A DNA stretch of 64,000 nucleotides. Source: Flaccisagitta enflata. Its lineage: Eukaryota > Chaetognatha > Sagittoidea > Aphragmophora. Shown piece after piece: positions 13,345 to 24,895 of the stretch (position 1 is the stretch's first letter; each line of letters begins with the position of its first letter). The stretch spans positions 61,256,001-61,320,000 of the forward strand of contig OZ231127.1 in the NCBI GenBank assembly GCA_965153355.1. Direction: 5' to 3'. The position numbers and the translations under genes were made by a program. Below the pieces are notes generated by a model, which saw nothing but the letters and a program-made list of their open reading frames with translations, ran no database searches and was not told the origin of the DNA.

Positions 13345-14415
13345 GAGCTAATTGCAAGAAAATGATTGAACGGTGGAAGTATAATACAGGGAAGGCAGCA
13401 AACAATTTTATAAGGAAATGCAAGGAAATGATTGTTGGGTGAAGGACAAAGAAACCTAGGAAAGGCTTGATAAAACAATCTTATTTTCTTCAAATGTTTC
13501 ATGCCATCTAGGTCTTTATTGTGGAGGTTCCCCCCCCCCCCCATAAATACTGTCTTCTTCTTAATTCTTTGATTGCACAGATCCAAGGTTGCAGCTATCT
13601 TTATGTATTGTGATGATAAATTACTTTTCAACTGGCCAGATGAACTCTCCTCGTTTGCTGACTGAATACCTGCAGATTCAAAGGCAATGTAGACATCCTT
13701 CACTGTCACAACAGTTTGATTTTTTGGATGGACCATGTGCAAAGCCAGCAGATTCTCATATATTTGCTAGACAGTGATGTTGTGTTGCTTGAAATAAACA
13801 AAGTCATTACGTATCTCAGTGAACATGACTTTCTTCAACTTGACTACCCTGCGAAGGATAGAAAGTTGATCTTGTTTTTTTATCCTATCATATCATTTCT
13901 TAACTTCAGCTTGAGACAGAAATGGTGTGTGGTACCTGCGCTTATCCATATTTTCATTGCACAGATCGCTAAGCTTGAGTTTAGACAGTTTAAACTTAAC
14001 AATATCCTTTTGATATTTTGACCAGTCCGCCTCAATTTGGATAATTGTTTGCTGCTTTGACTTCATCCTTCTAGTTTTCAACATGTTTGTTGCATCCTTT
14101 CCTAATAATGATCTGAACATGAGTACAAGTCTGTCACTAATGGCCTTGAATGCTAAACCTCCTTTACTTCTGAGCTATTAAGACATGTGCTCAAAGAAAA
14201 TTTTACCTGTTTTTTTATCAACAGAAATTGATCTCAGTTGTTTCTCAATGAAAATTTCAGAGAGTGGCTCCAAGTGTGATTCACCCAGGGTTCCTGCAGC
14301 TTTTTTCAGAATATTCCTGAAATATGGGTCCAAATTTTATGTTGCTTGGACAATATTGCAGCAAGCTATTACATTAAAGCCCTCATAACAACCTCTAGCT
14401 TTGAGCCATACTGCT
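13345..14415 (-). pseudogene. Decayed protein-coding remnant of unknown family
   Basis: On the minus strand a protein-like reading runs from just inside the (CT)n tract (about 14,410) down to about 13,560, with some open frame to 13,345. One frame contains fragments such as VWLKARGCYEGFNVIACCN, NLDPYFRNILKKAAGTLGES, LRSKGGLAFKAISDRLVLM, KTRRMKSKQQTIIQIEADW and HMVHPKNQTVVTVKDVYIAF. It is broken by in-frame TAA, TAA-TAG, TGA and TAG codons. The kinase gene shows standard stops in the same window, so this is a pseudogene rather than a recoded gene. A CATCTTCAG acceptor-like site follows the CT tract, so this may be a former exon. I do not recognise the family; a decayed transposon ORF is equally possible. 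Confidence 0.5.
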
Positions 14416-14417
14416 GA

Positions 14418-14418
14418 A

Positions 14419-14506
<88 letters not shown>

Positions 14507-14510
14507 TAGG
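14418..14510 (+). repeat. (GA)n / (GACA)n microsatellite
   Basis: GA repeats with an interior GAGACA run. On the minus strand this is a (CT)n tract directly upstream of an acceptor-like CAG. Confidence 0.95.
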
Positions 14511-15244
14511 TTGGATAAGATGTAACTGTGAGAAGAAGAAAAATCAGGGGAGAGTTTATAATAGAAAATTAAGCAGACACACAGACTGATAGATAGACTG
14601 ACAGACAAGCAGATGAGAAGAAAGACTTAGAAGAGTAGAAATAAAGACAAAAAAAACTATAGCGGCAGAAAAATTTTTTAAGAAAAACAAAAAACTTAAA
14701 AACAAGCAAGGAATTCAGTGCATGCATTCTGAATACACCATTCTAATTAGAATGTATGCTGGAAAGGTTATTACTACTCATTTATGAATGTTTGACTGCA
14801 ACTTTATGCACCAGAAACTAAGAGAAGACAAAAAGTGCAGAAATCTGCAAAAATTTGGTCAAAATTCGGTTTTTCGGCCTGTTCGGGGGTTTTTTCCAAC
14901 CAAATAACCTCAACTCAGTTTTTTCTATCATATCTTAGGCCTACTCACATGTTTATCCATCACACTGGGCAGTCCTATGAAAAAAGTCTGTCCGATCCAA
15001 TTCTCGTACCCCCTTACCAACGGCTAAAATCTCATTTGATTTCAAAAATGCGACCTTGACCCTCAATACTGGTCTTTAGTATCAAAGCTCAGCTTGATCT
15101 TAGTTTCCCACCTCAGGCTCGTACAGCCCTAGGTTTTTCCCGACCTAAAATTGGTTAAAGATTGCCGGATCTTATAATAGTCGCAAAAGCGTCAGATGGT
15201 CAGCGGTGCCCGTTGCCCCTAAGTTAGTGAATGTAAGATGTGTA

Positions 15245-15800
15245 GGTGAGAGGGGCAGCGGCCCCAAAGGAGCCGATGATCTATGCTGGGCTAAGCTTTG
15301 AGCATTGGAGCTGGGATTTGAGCCAAGAGGTAGAAGAGGAGCCATCAGGCTTGGATAAGAGCCTCTTGGCTGGGGTTTGAGCCTCATTGCTAAGGTCCTA
15401 GCCTCGAGGCTGGGATTGGAGCCTTGAGGCTGGGATTGGAGCTTCAAGGTTGGGATTGGAGCCTCGAGGTTGGGATTGGAGCCTCGAGGTTGGGATTGGA
15501 GCCTCAAGGTTGGGATTGGAGCCTCAAGGTTGGGATTGGAGCCTCAAAGCTGGGATTGGAGCCTCAAAGCTGGAATTGGAGCCTCAATGCTGGGATCGGA
15601 GCCTCTAAGGCTGCAATTTGAGCCTAGAGGCTGGAATTGGGGCCTCAAGGGCAGGATTAGGACCATGAAGCTGGGATTGGGGCCTCACTGGTGGGTTTGG
15701 AGCCTCGAGGCGGGGGGGGGACGGAGGAGGAGGAGAAGGAGAAAATCTCCCATATGTGTGAGAGCATAGGTCATCGGCCCCTTCGGGGCCGCTGCCCAAA
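15245..15800 (-). repeat. 20-bp tandem array flanked by inverted GC-rich heads
   Basis: The 20-bp unit GCCTCGAGGTTGGGATTGGA repeats in exact register (three units per 60 bases) from 15,400 to 15,600 and degenerates outward. It is flanked on the left by GGGGCAGCGGCCCCAAAGG and on the right by the inverted copy ending GGGGCCGCTGCCC, so the array is bounded by inverted ends like an element. Confidence 0.85.
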
Positions 15801-15802
15801 AA

Positions 15803-15990
15803 ACCGGATACACGGCTACCCCAGTCGCGTGTAGGTGGGTAGGGGCCGTATTTGAGATCACTTGATCATTTGGGCAGAAGCAGTGAGGCCAAAGAACGCA
15901 AAAACCAAAATAAAGTAGTGACAGATGGCCGGACCGATGGACGGACCGACAAAGCGGGTTGTAGAGTAGAGTAGCGCGCGACTAAAAACG
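15803..15990 (-). mobile_element. Hairpin-(GTCY)n element, minus orientation
   Basis: Read on the minus strand: TTTTTAGTCGCGCGCTACTC, ACAACCCGCTTTGTC, GTCC/GGTC repeats, a unique body, then CGCGACTGGGGTAGCCGTGT and ATCCGG. It abuts the preceding GC-rich array element. Confidence 0.7.
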
Positions 15991-16629
15991 GGTTGTTATA
16001 CACTATACAGCGGAGATTTTTGTGGCAGTATGTATATTGCTAGCCCTAAGTTTTAATTCCATGACAAATGGATTTGGAATTTCATGGTAGAAATGCTGAT
16101 AATGTTATCACTATGGTTCTGATGGTTGAAATCGCCCTTTACTTGCGTTTGATGTTGTTGATAATGAAAGAAACTCTCTTTCATTTTGTAGTCGCATTCT
16201 TGTAAATTGATTATTTCCTGCTTAAAGAGATAGAAGGTTAAGGTGACAGAATTAGGTATGCAGGCACATTTTATAGGAAAATCAGGACTTTCAGTCACAG
16301 ACACATGTTGTTGGTCCATCCGTCTGTCCATAATATTTTTTGAATACTTTTGTCTTTCTTTGTAATATTTAGGTCCTTGTAAGGTATTTAGGTATGACAT
16401 ATTATGGCACTGTAGTTTTGTGGTACTGTAGTATCGCCCCTACCCAACCGTCCGTGACCTTTGCCCTCTTTTGGGCTTGTTTTACTGGGCTCTGTTTTTC
16501 TGCCGGGCTCTTCTCCTTGAAAATATAAGGAAAGGGCCCAAAATGCAAAAAAAAAAATTATCTAAAAAAGGCCTGTCCTTGGATGAGGGCTTTGTCGTGG
16601 CCGTGGTGGAGAAGGGTGAGGTTTGCCGC

Positions 16630-16902
16630 TTATGTTCCCATCTTCCAATCAAGATCGATCATCTGTACTTTAGAGCGACGTTGTGAAGACGCTGACGATT
16701 TCGTCAAACACGGAGGCGGCTCTCCGGCGAAGAGTTTGGGCGCAGCGATCTGTCTCCAGGTCCATGTGGGAACAAACTTATCAACCTTCTCATTCGCAGT
16801 CATCCTCGATTCGCGAATGTATTCATGAAGAGCCCGCATCGTGAAAACTCGGTGTTGCTGTAGCGTTGATTTGTTAACAATATTTTCGTTTTTGATAAAC
16901 AT
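16630..16902 (-). CDS. Possible small exon/gene of unknown function
   Basis: The minus-strand frame is open for about 90 codons with higher GC than its surroundings and a protein-like make-up. It contains MRALHEYIRESRMTANEKVD, then FVPTWTWRQIAAPKLF, a Ser-rich segment and a TAA stop. An acceptor-like CTACAG at about 16,860 would give an exon starting QHRVFTMRALHEY. No family is recognised and no partner exon was found, so a chance open frame or an old gene fragment is possible. Confidence 0.3.
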   Translation of the reverse strand: MFIKNENIVNKSTLQQHRVFTMRALHEYIRESRMTANEKVDKFVPTWTWRQIAAPKLFAGEPPPCLTKSSASSQRRSKVQMIDLDWKMGT

Positions 16903-17053
16903 TTAACGCAGCTATACTGACTCATATCGTACAAGTCGCCTTGTTGATGTGTATATGCTAAACCTTTCACGCAAACGTGAGGAGGCTCCCGGTTTTCATA
17001 GATCATCGCCTTTCTAATGGAGAAAGGACGCTGAAGGAGAAAATTTGGTTGAC

Positions 17054-18595
17054 TTTTTTAGTCGCGTGCACGCGACTCTATACCCCGCTTTGTCGGTCCG
17101 TCGGTCGGTCGGTCGGTCGGTTGGTCGGTCTGTCCCCGTTTTACTTTTTTTATTCGTTTTATTCCTATAAAGTCATTTTAAGTTAATTAAGTGATTATGA
17201 GTCGAATTAGATCATTTTAAGTCATTTTAAGTCATTTTCAGTCACTTTAAGTCAAAATAAGTCATTTGAGTCATTATTGAATTTTAGTCAATTTCAGTCA
17301 ATCTAGGTCATTTTAAGTCATTTTAAGTAAATTCAAGTCAATTTAAGTCAGCTTAACTCAGTATAAGTCAATTTAAGGCAGTATAAGTCAATTTAAGTCA
17401 TTTCATGTCATTTTGAATTTTAGTTTATTTAAGTCAATTTAGGTCATTTTAAGTCAATTTAATTTATTTTATGTAAATTCAAGTCATTTTAGGTAAATTC
17501 AAGTCATTTTAACTCATTTTAAGTCAATTTAAGTCAGTATAAGTCAATCTAAGTCAATTTAAGTCATTTTATATCATTTCAGTCATTTTTTAAATTCGCG
17601 TAGTATAGGTCATTATGCAATTTTGGGTAATCATAGGTAATCATAGGTCATTATAGGTCATTATGCAATTGTAGGTAATCATAGGTCATTATAGGTAATC
17701 ATAGGTCATTATAGGTTATTATAGGTCATTATGTAATTATAGGTAATTATAGGTAATTAAGGGTAATTATAGGTTATTATGCAATTGTTGGTCATTATTG
17801 GTAATTATAGGTCAGTATATGATCATAGTTAGATATAGGTAATTATAGGTAATAATAGGTCATTATAGGTAAGTATAGGTATTTATAGGTAATTATAAGT
17901 CATTATGTAATTATTGGTAATCATAGGTCATTATACGTAACTATAGGTCATTATATGTCATTTCGCAATTATAGGTCATTATTGATAATTATAGGTCATT
18001 ATGCAATTATAGATAATTATAGGTAATTAAAGGTTATCATAGATCATTATAGGTAATTATGTAATTATAGGTATTTATAGGTGATCTTAGGTCATTATAG
18101 GAAATTATAGGTATGTTATCATAGGTAATCATGGGTAATTATGGGTAATAATAGGTCATTATAAGTAATTATTGGTCCATATGTAATTATAGGTGATCAT
18201 AGGTCTTTATAGGTACTTATAGGTCAGTATTTAATTATGGGTAAATATAGGTAATTACAGGTAATCATAGGTCATTATGAGTAATTATAGATCATTATGT
18301 TATTGTAAGTAATTATGGGTAATCATACATCATTATAGGTAATTATTAGTCCATATGTAATTATAGGTAATCATAGGTCTTTACAGGTACTTATAGGTCA
18401 TTATTTAATTATGGGTAATTATGGGTAATTATAGGTAAATATAGGTAATTATAGGTAATTATAGGTCATTATAGGCAATTATAGGTCAATAGGTAGTTAT
18501 AGTCATTATCGTCATTACAGTACTTATACAATTAGGGGATTACGTAATTAAGTCTCGCACGCGACTTATAGGTGTTGGCCTTGTTTGAATAGTAT
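17054..18595 (+). mobile_element. 1.5-kb hairpin element with 10-bp tandem core
   Basis: It starts TTTTTAGTCGCGTGCACGCG (palindrome GTCGCGTGCACGCGAC), continues CTCTATACCCCGCTTTGTC and (GTCG)n, and ends CGCACGCGACTTATAGGTGT then TGGCCTTGTTT. The core is about 1.35 kb of 10-bp units that change along its length: AAGTCATTTT from about 17,170 to 17,590, then AGGTAATTAT / AGGTCATTAT to 18,490. It is non-coding. It is the longest complete copy of the family here and shows how the core can expand. Confidence 0.8.
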
Positions 18596-18805
18596 GCAAT
18601 GTGCACATGACAGATGACCTCGTCAGAAATTGTTTGGAAAAAAGAGTCGAAGTAATCCATTATGTCTCATACAAGTTGCTCAGTATCATATCAAGTTTAT
18701 TTAATCGTCAATGATTATTTCATTTTATCACGATAACATTTCAATAAATGGTCATTCAGACTTCTTGCAAATCTGTCATACTAACGTTGCTGATCATTTG
18801 ATTGT

Positions 18806-19410
18806 ACAGTGGGGTTCGTGGAATAACAGCCTAAACTGGAGGAAGGTATTTAAGTGTCTTAATTTCATTTGACAAACTTGATGATTGAAATATAAGTTGT
18901 TCACTTGATGCTTTTGTCCCTGAGTTTTTCGGTTGCTATGGAAACCAAAATTATTTTTTTGAATATTTATAACAACTAGAATATCAATGTTTTGACAAAT
19001 ATTATCAGGGAACATTGCTCAGAACTGAATTTGCTACAACTTTCCCACAGTATGTCCTGTAAGAATATTGCTCGTTTAGCCGTTGCTAGTGAGCATCATT
19101 CAGCGGTTGCTAGGTGTGATGCCCCCTAGTAACGGCCAAACGAGCAATATTCTTACAGAACATACTGTGGGAAAGTTGTAGCAAATTTAATTTTGAGCAA
19201 TGTTCCCTGATAATATTTCTCAAATTATTAATATTTTTGTGGTTATGAATGTTTGAAAAAATAATTTTGGTTTCCATAGCAACCAAAAAACTCAGGGACA
19301 AAAGCATCGAGTGAACAACTTATATTTCAAATATCAAGTTTGTCAAATGAAATTAAGATACTTAGATACCTTCCTCCAGTATACGCTGTTATTCCACGAA
19401 CCCCACTGTA
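18806..19410. mobile_element. Inverted-repeat MITE, family C copy 1
   Basis: A near-perfect 600-bp palindrome bounded by TACAGTGGGGTTCGTGGAAT and its complement ending CCCCACTGTA. That gives TA target-site-like flanks and CAGT ends as in Tc1/mariner/pogo MITEs. The inner core includes GCTACAACTTTCCCACAG and TGCTCGTTTAGCCGTTGCTA, shared with 30,193-30,770 and 61,084-61,562. Confidence 0.85.
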
Positions 19411-19698
19411 GAAATACGCTATTATTGTTCCATAAAAACACTATTGGTCTGTCCTTCAAATTATCCTTATCCTTCAAATTATCCTTATCCTTCAAGTTTT
19501 GCACCTTCCAAAAGCAATTTTGACGGAGCTCACTCGATTGCATTGAATATTTCTGCCTACTATCCAAAATAAGAGAGGCGAAATTAGTTGCTCTATACTT
19601 TTTGTTTTCATTGATTCTGAACAAGAAACTGCCGAGGCCAATATGGAACGGGGGTGTGTAAAATTGCATCCTCTGGCCCTCAGTTAGGAAGTTTTTTT

Positions 19699-19960
19699 GG
19701 TCGCGTGCACGCGAATCTACACCCCGCTTTGTCCGTCCGTCCGTCAGTCGGTCTGTCCGTCACACTTTTACTTTTTTTATCAACTTTATTTCTTTAAGTC
19801 ATTTAAGAGTATACTAAGTCATTTTGTCTGTTCGTCACACTTTTACTTTTTTTATCAATTTTATTTCTTCAAGTCATTCTAAGTCATTTTCAGTTATTTT
19901 AAGTCATTCTAAGTCAATTTGTAAGTCACGTACGCGACTTATAGGTATTGGCCTTGTTCT
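19699..19960 (+). mobile_element. Hairpin-(GTCY)n element
   Basis: Starts GGTCGCGTGCACGCGAATC, then CACCCCGCTTTGTC, (GTCC)n, a short AAGTCATTTT-type core, and ends GTACGCGACTTATAGGTATT then GGCCTTGTT. Confidence 0.8.
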
Positions 19961-22077
19961 GTTAAAGCCTAAATTTATTTTATCAATTCTATATAGATGA
20001 TAAGGTCAGACTTTTTTCTCATGTTGCCTAAAACTTGTGATTGCCTCTTTGGAGTATGTCAAAAATTCAAAGAATCTCGTAGAAAAGTTTTGATGTAGCA
20101 TTGAATCTTGTGGATTGAATTAAATACTCAGTACAGTGCCATATTGCGTTATTTGCATATAGACTATATATTTTACTGGAGTGTTCATGTGTCTGGCTTT
20201 GTTCACATGTAATGGTGCTTTTTTTACATAAAAAAAAGAAAGATTAGCTGATACCCAGAGGGACTTTTTGGATGCGTTCTCTTAATTTGATAAGAATAAT
20301 GTCTGTCTGAAAAAAGTTACATTGTGATCCAGTACAGTTACTAAGTTGCGATTTTTAGTCATGTGCATGCAATGGTGTTTTATTCTACAAAAGTTAATGA
20401 ATTAAAAATGAAGTAATTTTTCTTTATTTGAGTTATTTACTTATGAGAAAAAATAATTTTATCATAAAAAACAAATTTCTTTCTTAATGGAATTTTTAAA
20501 AAAAAAATTTCAAGATTGACAATGAAGACAATATTCCAGATTAGCTTTTCTTTTGCTTCAAGATTTGATAGAAAACATTGAAGAAATAATACAAATATTT
20601 ATTGGACAGGTGCTATGTTTTCTGTGTTTGCATTTGCGAAGGCATTTGCATAGCAACTATTGCCACAATTTTTATAGATTTCTTTTATTTTCTGGAAACC
20701 ATGAACATACTTTTTTGTACAAAAATGCATAGAAATATGTATTCTTTACTATTATTTGCATATCAATTAAATTTTTCTAAGCCACTTTTTTTTTTTTTTT
20801 TGCGGTCAAGTTATAATCAATGCATTAAAAAATATGTGACATGTGCAGCAATTCATCCTAAAAAACCAAAATTAAAACATAAACATCTGAGGAAAAATTA
20901 GTGTAAGCTTCCATTACATACACATACATACCTAAAATATGGTTTTTTGAAACACTATCAAAATTCCTTAGGTATATACTTTTTACTAAATGTATCATAT
21001 TTTTTCTGTCTTAAAATATTTTTAGTATATTTCATAAAATAAAAATTCATTTTAGGGGAAGGGTATTGTTAGAGCTATCTTCTGGCATTGATCGGGACCA
21101 CCAACTCAGCCCAATTTTGGTTAAAGTTAACCTAATAGAAAAAAGGGGGACCAGGTGTCCGCATTCCCCTAGTCGAGTCTGTCTGTTTGTCCAACTTTTT
21201 GTGAAAATGCCGACGCACGCCACTTAGGTCTAATGACCTTGTTTTTTCTTGCTTTAAATAGTTAATGAAGAGAGAAAAGTTGGGGCTTGTCAAATCCTGC
21301 TTTTCAGCAAGGTTGCCTTGTTAGCGGGTGCGCTCTATTAAAGCATAACTGTACAAACGTTTCTTCTCCGATTTATCGCTTTAATATCAACCTTTTTTGC
21401 CGTTGATTTGATCTCATTTTCATTGAAAATCTACATACATTGAAAATTCGTCTTCTTTTTCAAATTAGTATCATTTTATTGTAAAAAGACGCTGTGCAAC
21501 ATTTGTAACTACATAGTATGTATAGTCAACTATTGTCAATTATTGTGGTCCTAATACTGTTAAATATTTTTGTTCTGTAAAATGTAATCTAATGTAACCA
21601 TGTGCTTGACAGGATCTGTATGGAGTCCTGCCCCTAAGCTTAAGTTTTATAGCGGATGATCTTGGCCCAAAATTGTAGTAATGACTATTGTAGTACTGCG
21701 CGAATAAATAAAATAGCCGCACCTTTAAATGATAATTTATCATATTGAATTTCAAAAAAATTAAGTACAATCTTAGACCATTTTAAAGCTCTTTAAGAGA
21801 GCTTTTATTTGGCTCCATTCTGGTATTTCTAGCTTTATTCGTTTTGAAATGTCACAAAAAAGAGTAAAAACATTATCATTTTCAGTATTGCAATTCTATT
21901 GAAAAATGAGCATTTTTTTTTAAAATAGAGGTTCACTTTGACAAGCATCATTAACTTCTGAACAGTTTGAGATACAGATTTGGGATTAGTATAGAAAAAA
22001 ATTGAAAGTCCTTAAAATTAGTTGAATGATATTATTTTGGAATAATTTTTTCTGTCTTTTCCACTCACTTGGATGCG
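19961..22077. other. Non-coding AT-rich stretch
   Basis: No supported exon. A degenerate hairpin-family fragment (CGAGTCTGTCTGTTTGTCC ... GACCTTGTTTT) lies at about 21,175-21,245 and a GCGGGTGCGCTC MITE fragment at about 21,317-21,350. Confidence 0.5.
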
Positions 22078-23549
22078 GCTTTTTAGGTGCGCCATAGCAC
22101 CTCTATAACTAGCTCTGTCTGTTGGTCGGTTGGTTGGTTGGTTGGTCGGTCAGTCGGTCACGCTCGAGTTGAAAATCTCTAAATGAAGCAGAAATCACTG
22201 GAAATAATTAAGAAATATGATATGATGATTTTTGGGTGCGCCATAGTACCTCTATAAGAGGCTCTGTCCGTCCGTCTGTCCGTTGCGCACGTCCGAATGA
22301 AAAATCGCTAAAAAGTTTGAAGTCAATTGAAAGCTCATTTCGTTCATCATTGATGATACTCATCATTTGATCCACTAAACTAGTCAGCTACAGTTGGGTC
22401 TGATAGAGCTGGGGATAGGTCTGATAGAGCTGGTGATAGGTTGTATAGGTCTAATACAGTATGATTGTTTTCGTTTGTAACATTTCATGACGACATAACT
22501 TTTAAAGTTGTAGAGATAATCATATTCTGAAAAAAGATAGTGAAACATATTGAAAATACATTTTATAGTATCAAAAGCCCAAAACTTTTTAACAAAATTT
22601 GGATCCAGATTTCTTACTATTTGTTGTAAGTCATATTTGGCTAAAATGAACCGTTTTTCATGTTTTGAAATAAACTGTTTTTCTTTGCATCGCTCTTATT
22701 TCTAAACGATTTGACCTACAAATACCGGGTTGGTCTCAAATGAAAGATAATTTGAAGTAGTTTTAGAAAATAAAAAGAAAGAAACCTGTTTGGAAACACA
22801 TATCATACAAAATATGAAAGAAATGAGATCATTTTTAAAAATTTAACAAAAGTATGTGCCTATAGTTAATAAATTGTATTCAAAACATCAAATCAGTGCT
22901 TACTCATCAAAAAACCTTAAAACTAGATCAAATTATCTTTCATTTGAGACCAATCTGGCATCTGTAGCTCAAACCGTTTAGAAATAAGAACAATTTAAAG
23001 GTAAACAGTCCATCTGTTAAATTTTCTTAAATTTTTCAATTTTACAACTTGTCAAGTTGGTCCTGTAGTTCATTTTTTTCACGAGAGAATCAGATTTTTC
23101 TAAATAGATCCTTTGATCGATATGTTATAAAATGTATTTTCATAGTCTTTTAGGAATTTTTTTCAGAATTCAATTATTTCAATTACTTTAAGAATTATGT
23201 CGTCATGAAATGTTACAAACGAAAACAATCATACTGTAAGAGCTGGGGATAGGTCTGATAGAGCTCGCGATAGGTCTGATAGAGCTCGGCATAGGTCTGA
23301 TAGAGCTCAGGATAGGTCTGATAGAGCTAGGTATAGGTCTGACAGAGCTAGGGATAGGTCTGATAGGGCTCAGGATAGCTCTGATAGAGCTAGGGATAGG
23401 TCTGATAGAGCTGGTGATAGGTCAGGTAGGTCCAATAAAGCTCAGGATAGGTCTGACAGAGCTACGGATAGGTCTGATAGAGCTACGGATAGGTCTAAGA
23501 ATTAATAACGCCCGGCGCACTGTCTTGGCCTGTGTATCCGGCCTTGTTT
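22078..23549 (+). mobile_element. Hairpin element (GGTGCGCC subtype) with nested MITE and 21-bp array
   Basis: There are two hairpin starts (GGTGCGCCATAGCACC at 22,086 and GGTGCGCCATAGTACC at 22,234), each followed by CTCTATAA and GTCC/GGTT runs. A family A MITE is nested inside. To its right is a 21-bp array (GGTCTGATAGAGCTAGGGATA) from 23,240 to 23,500. The end GCCCGGCGCACTGTC...GTGTATCCGGCCTTGTT matches the subtype's 5' stem. Confidence 0.75.
22455..23241. mobile_element. Inverted-repeat MITE, family A copy 2 (nested)
   Basis: The left end TACAGTATGATTGTTTTCGT is the complement of the right end ACGAAAACAATCATACTGTA. The inner CATGACGACATAACTTTTAA is shared with the copy at 7.56-8.24 kb. 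The 21-bp array is found on both sides of it (22,390-22,440 and from 23,240), which indicates insertion into the array. Confidence 0.8.
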
Positions 23550-23688
23550 TTAGATGCGTCCACGCATCTCTACAAGAGGCTTTGTCTGTCCGTCCGTCCG
23601 TTGGTCGGTCGGTCCGTCACGCTCAAGTTGGAAATGATCGCAAACGTTCGCAAAGTCGATTTCATCAGGTTCTGACATTGGGCTGATG

Positions 23689-23730
<42 letters not shown>

Positions 23731-23795
23731 GTCATTAACAAGCTAAGCCGCATGTGGACGCATCGTTGTACCCCCGGGGTACTTGTTTTATTCGC
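23549..23795 (+). mobile_element. Hairpin element, GATGCG subtype
   Basis: The stem GATGCGTCCACGCATC at 23,553 is followed by CTCTACAAGAGGCTTTGTC and (GTCC)n. The 3' end has GCCGCATGTGGACGCATCG, TTGTACCCCCGGGGTACTTG and TTT. A (GA)17 tract (23,693-23,727) sits inside. The preceding element's 3' end abuts its 5' end. Confidence 0.8.
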
Positions 23796-23846
23796 GTAGT
23801 ACACCTCACACTGTCCTCACAGCTATGATCATTCGAAGTCGGCGAT

Positions 23847-23848
<2 letters not shown>

Positions 23849-23902
<54 letters not shown>
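23849..23902 (+). repeat. (CT)n microsatellite
   Basis: About 52 bp of uninterrupted CT. Confidence 0.95.
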
Positions 23903-23903
<1 letters not shown>

Positions 23904-24555
23904 ATACCGAGTAAAGGGAAAAGTGTCTTGAAAAGAATCGGGGTTGTAATTTGTTAAGTATGGATAACCCTTTTGGTGTCAGCCACCTCTTTACATTTCA
24001 GATTGGCCTTCATTGTTTGCTCAAGCTCATCGGACAATCATTTTTGCAAATTACCAACCATCCGTGCAATATCCTGCTTCCTATATAGTCGCTTTTGTAT
24101 ACTTAAAAATCATTTAATGAAAATTTGATCCGAGCTTTTACATAATTTATGTATGATTCTAACGTATATGTATGATTGTGAAACGCGTGACTATTATCAA
24201 ATAAAGTTTCGTCATGAAAAAGATGGTCATCATGAATATTGGTACTGATTTCTCAGATATTTCCAGTCGCTGGCTAAGCGGCTCCATCAGAGCTGAGGCT
24301 GTGTCCCTACTATAGGAAGGAAGGAAGGAAATTAGGAAGGAAACGCGAAATTTTGTACAACGCGAAATTGGCTGTATTGGCGAAATTTTGTATAACGCGA
24401 AATTGGCTGTCGTATTACAGCCGCCGCACACCCAAATACTGCTTCTGACCACCCGCATTACTGCCCCTGCCTGACCTCTTCTCCCCCCCCCCCAGCCCAC
24501 CTACCAGCGACTACAAATTGACTGTGTATCTGGCCTCGTTTTCTGTATTTCCTCT

Positions 24556-24558
24556 TTT

Positions 24559-24652
<94 letters not shown>
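24556..24652 (+). repeat. (TTTC)n microsatellite
   Basis: About 24 perfect TTTC units ending four bases before a hairpin element starts. Confidence 0.95.
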
Positions 24653-24654
24653 GT

Positions 24655-24895
24655 TTTTTAGTCGCGTGCACGCGACTCTACAACCCACTCTGTCGTCTGT
24701 CGGTCCGTCCGTCCGTCCGTAACGTTTAGCTTTTTTTCAACGTTTTACGTCATTTTAAGTCATTTTAAGTTATTCAAAGTTAATTTAAGTCAATTTTCAT
24801 TTAGTCTCTTAGTCTTTTGGTCTTTTAAGTCTTTTGGTCTAATGGTCTTAATAACCGCACGCGACTGTAAAGGGTTGTCCTTGTTTTACTTTGTT
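24655..24895 (+). mobile_element. Hairpin-(GTCY)n element
   Basis: TTTTTAGTCGCGTGCACGCG start, CAACCCACTCTGTC, (GTCC)n, an AAGTCATTTT-type core, then CGCACGCGACTGTAAAGGGT and TGTCCTTGTTTT. Confidence 0.8.

Noticed and set aside
13345-14415. Alternative genetic code to explain in-frame stops
   Set aside because: The kinase gene avoids all three stop codons for 3,500 codons and ends at a normal TAA, so decay is the simpler reading.
15172-15799. Periodic frames of GLEPQGWDWSLK type
   Set aside because: Translation of the 20-bp non-coding array; all frames show the same period and there is no start or context.
17054-18595. Classical Helitron ends (5' TC, 3' hairpin then CTRR)
   Set aside because: The stem sits at the very end with no 10-12 bp spacer to CTRR, so only the looser Helentron/DINE-like layout is suggested.
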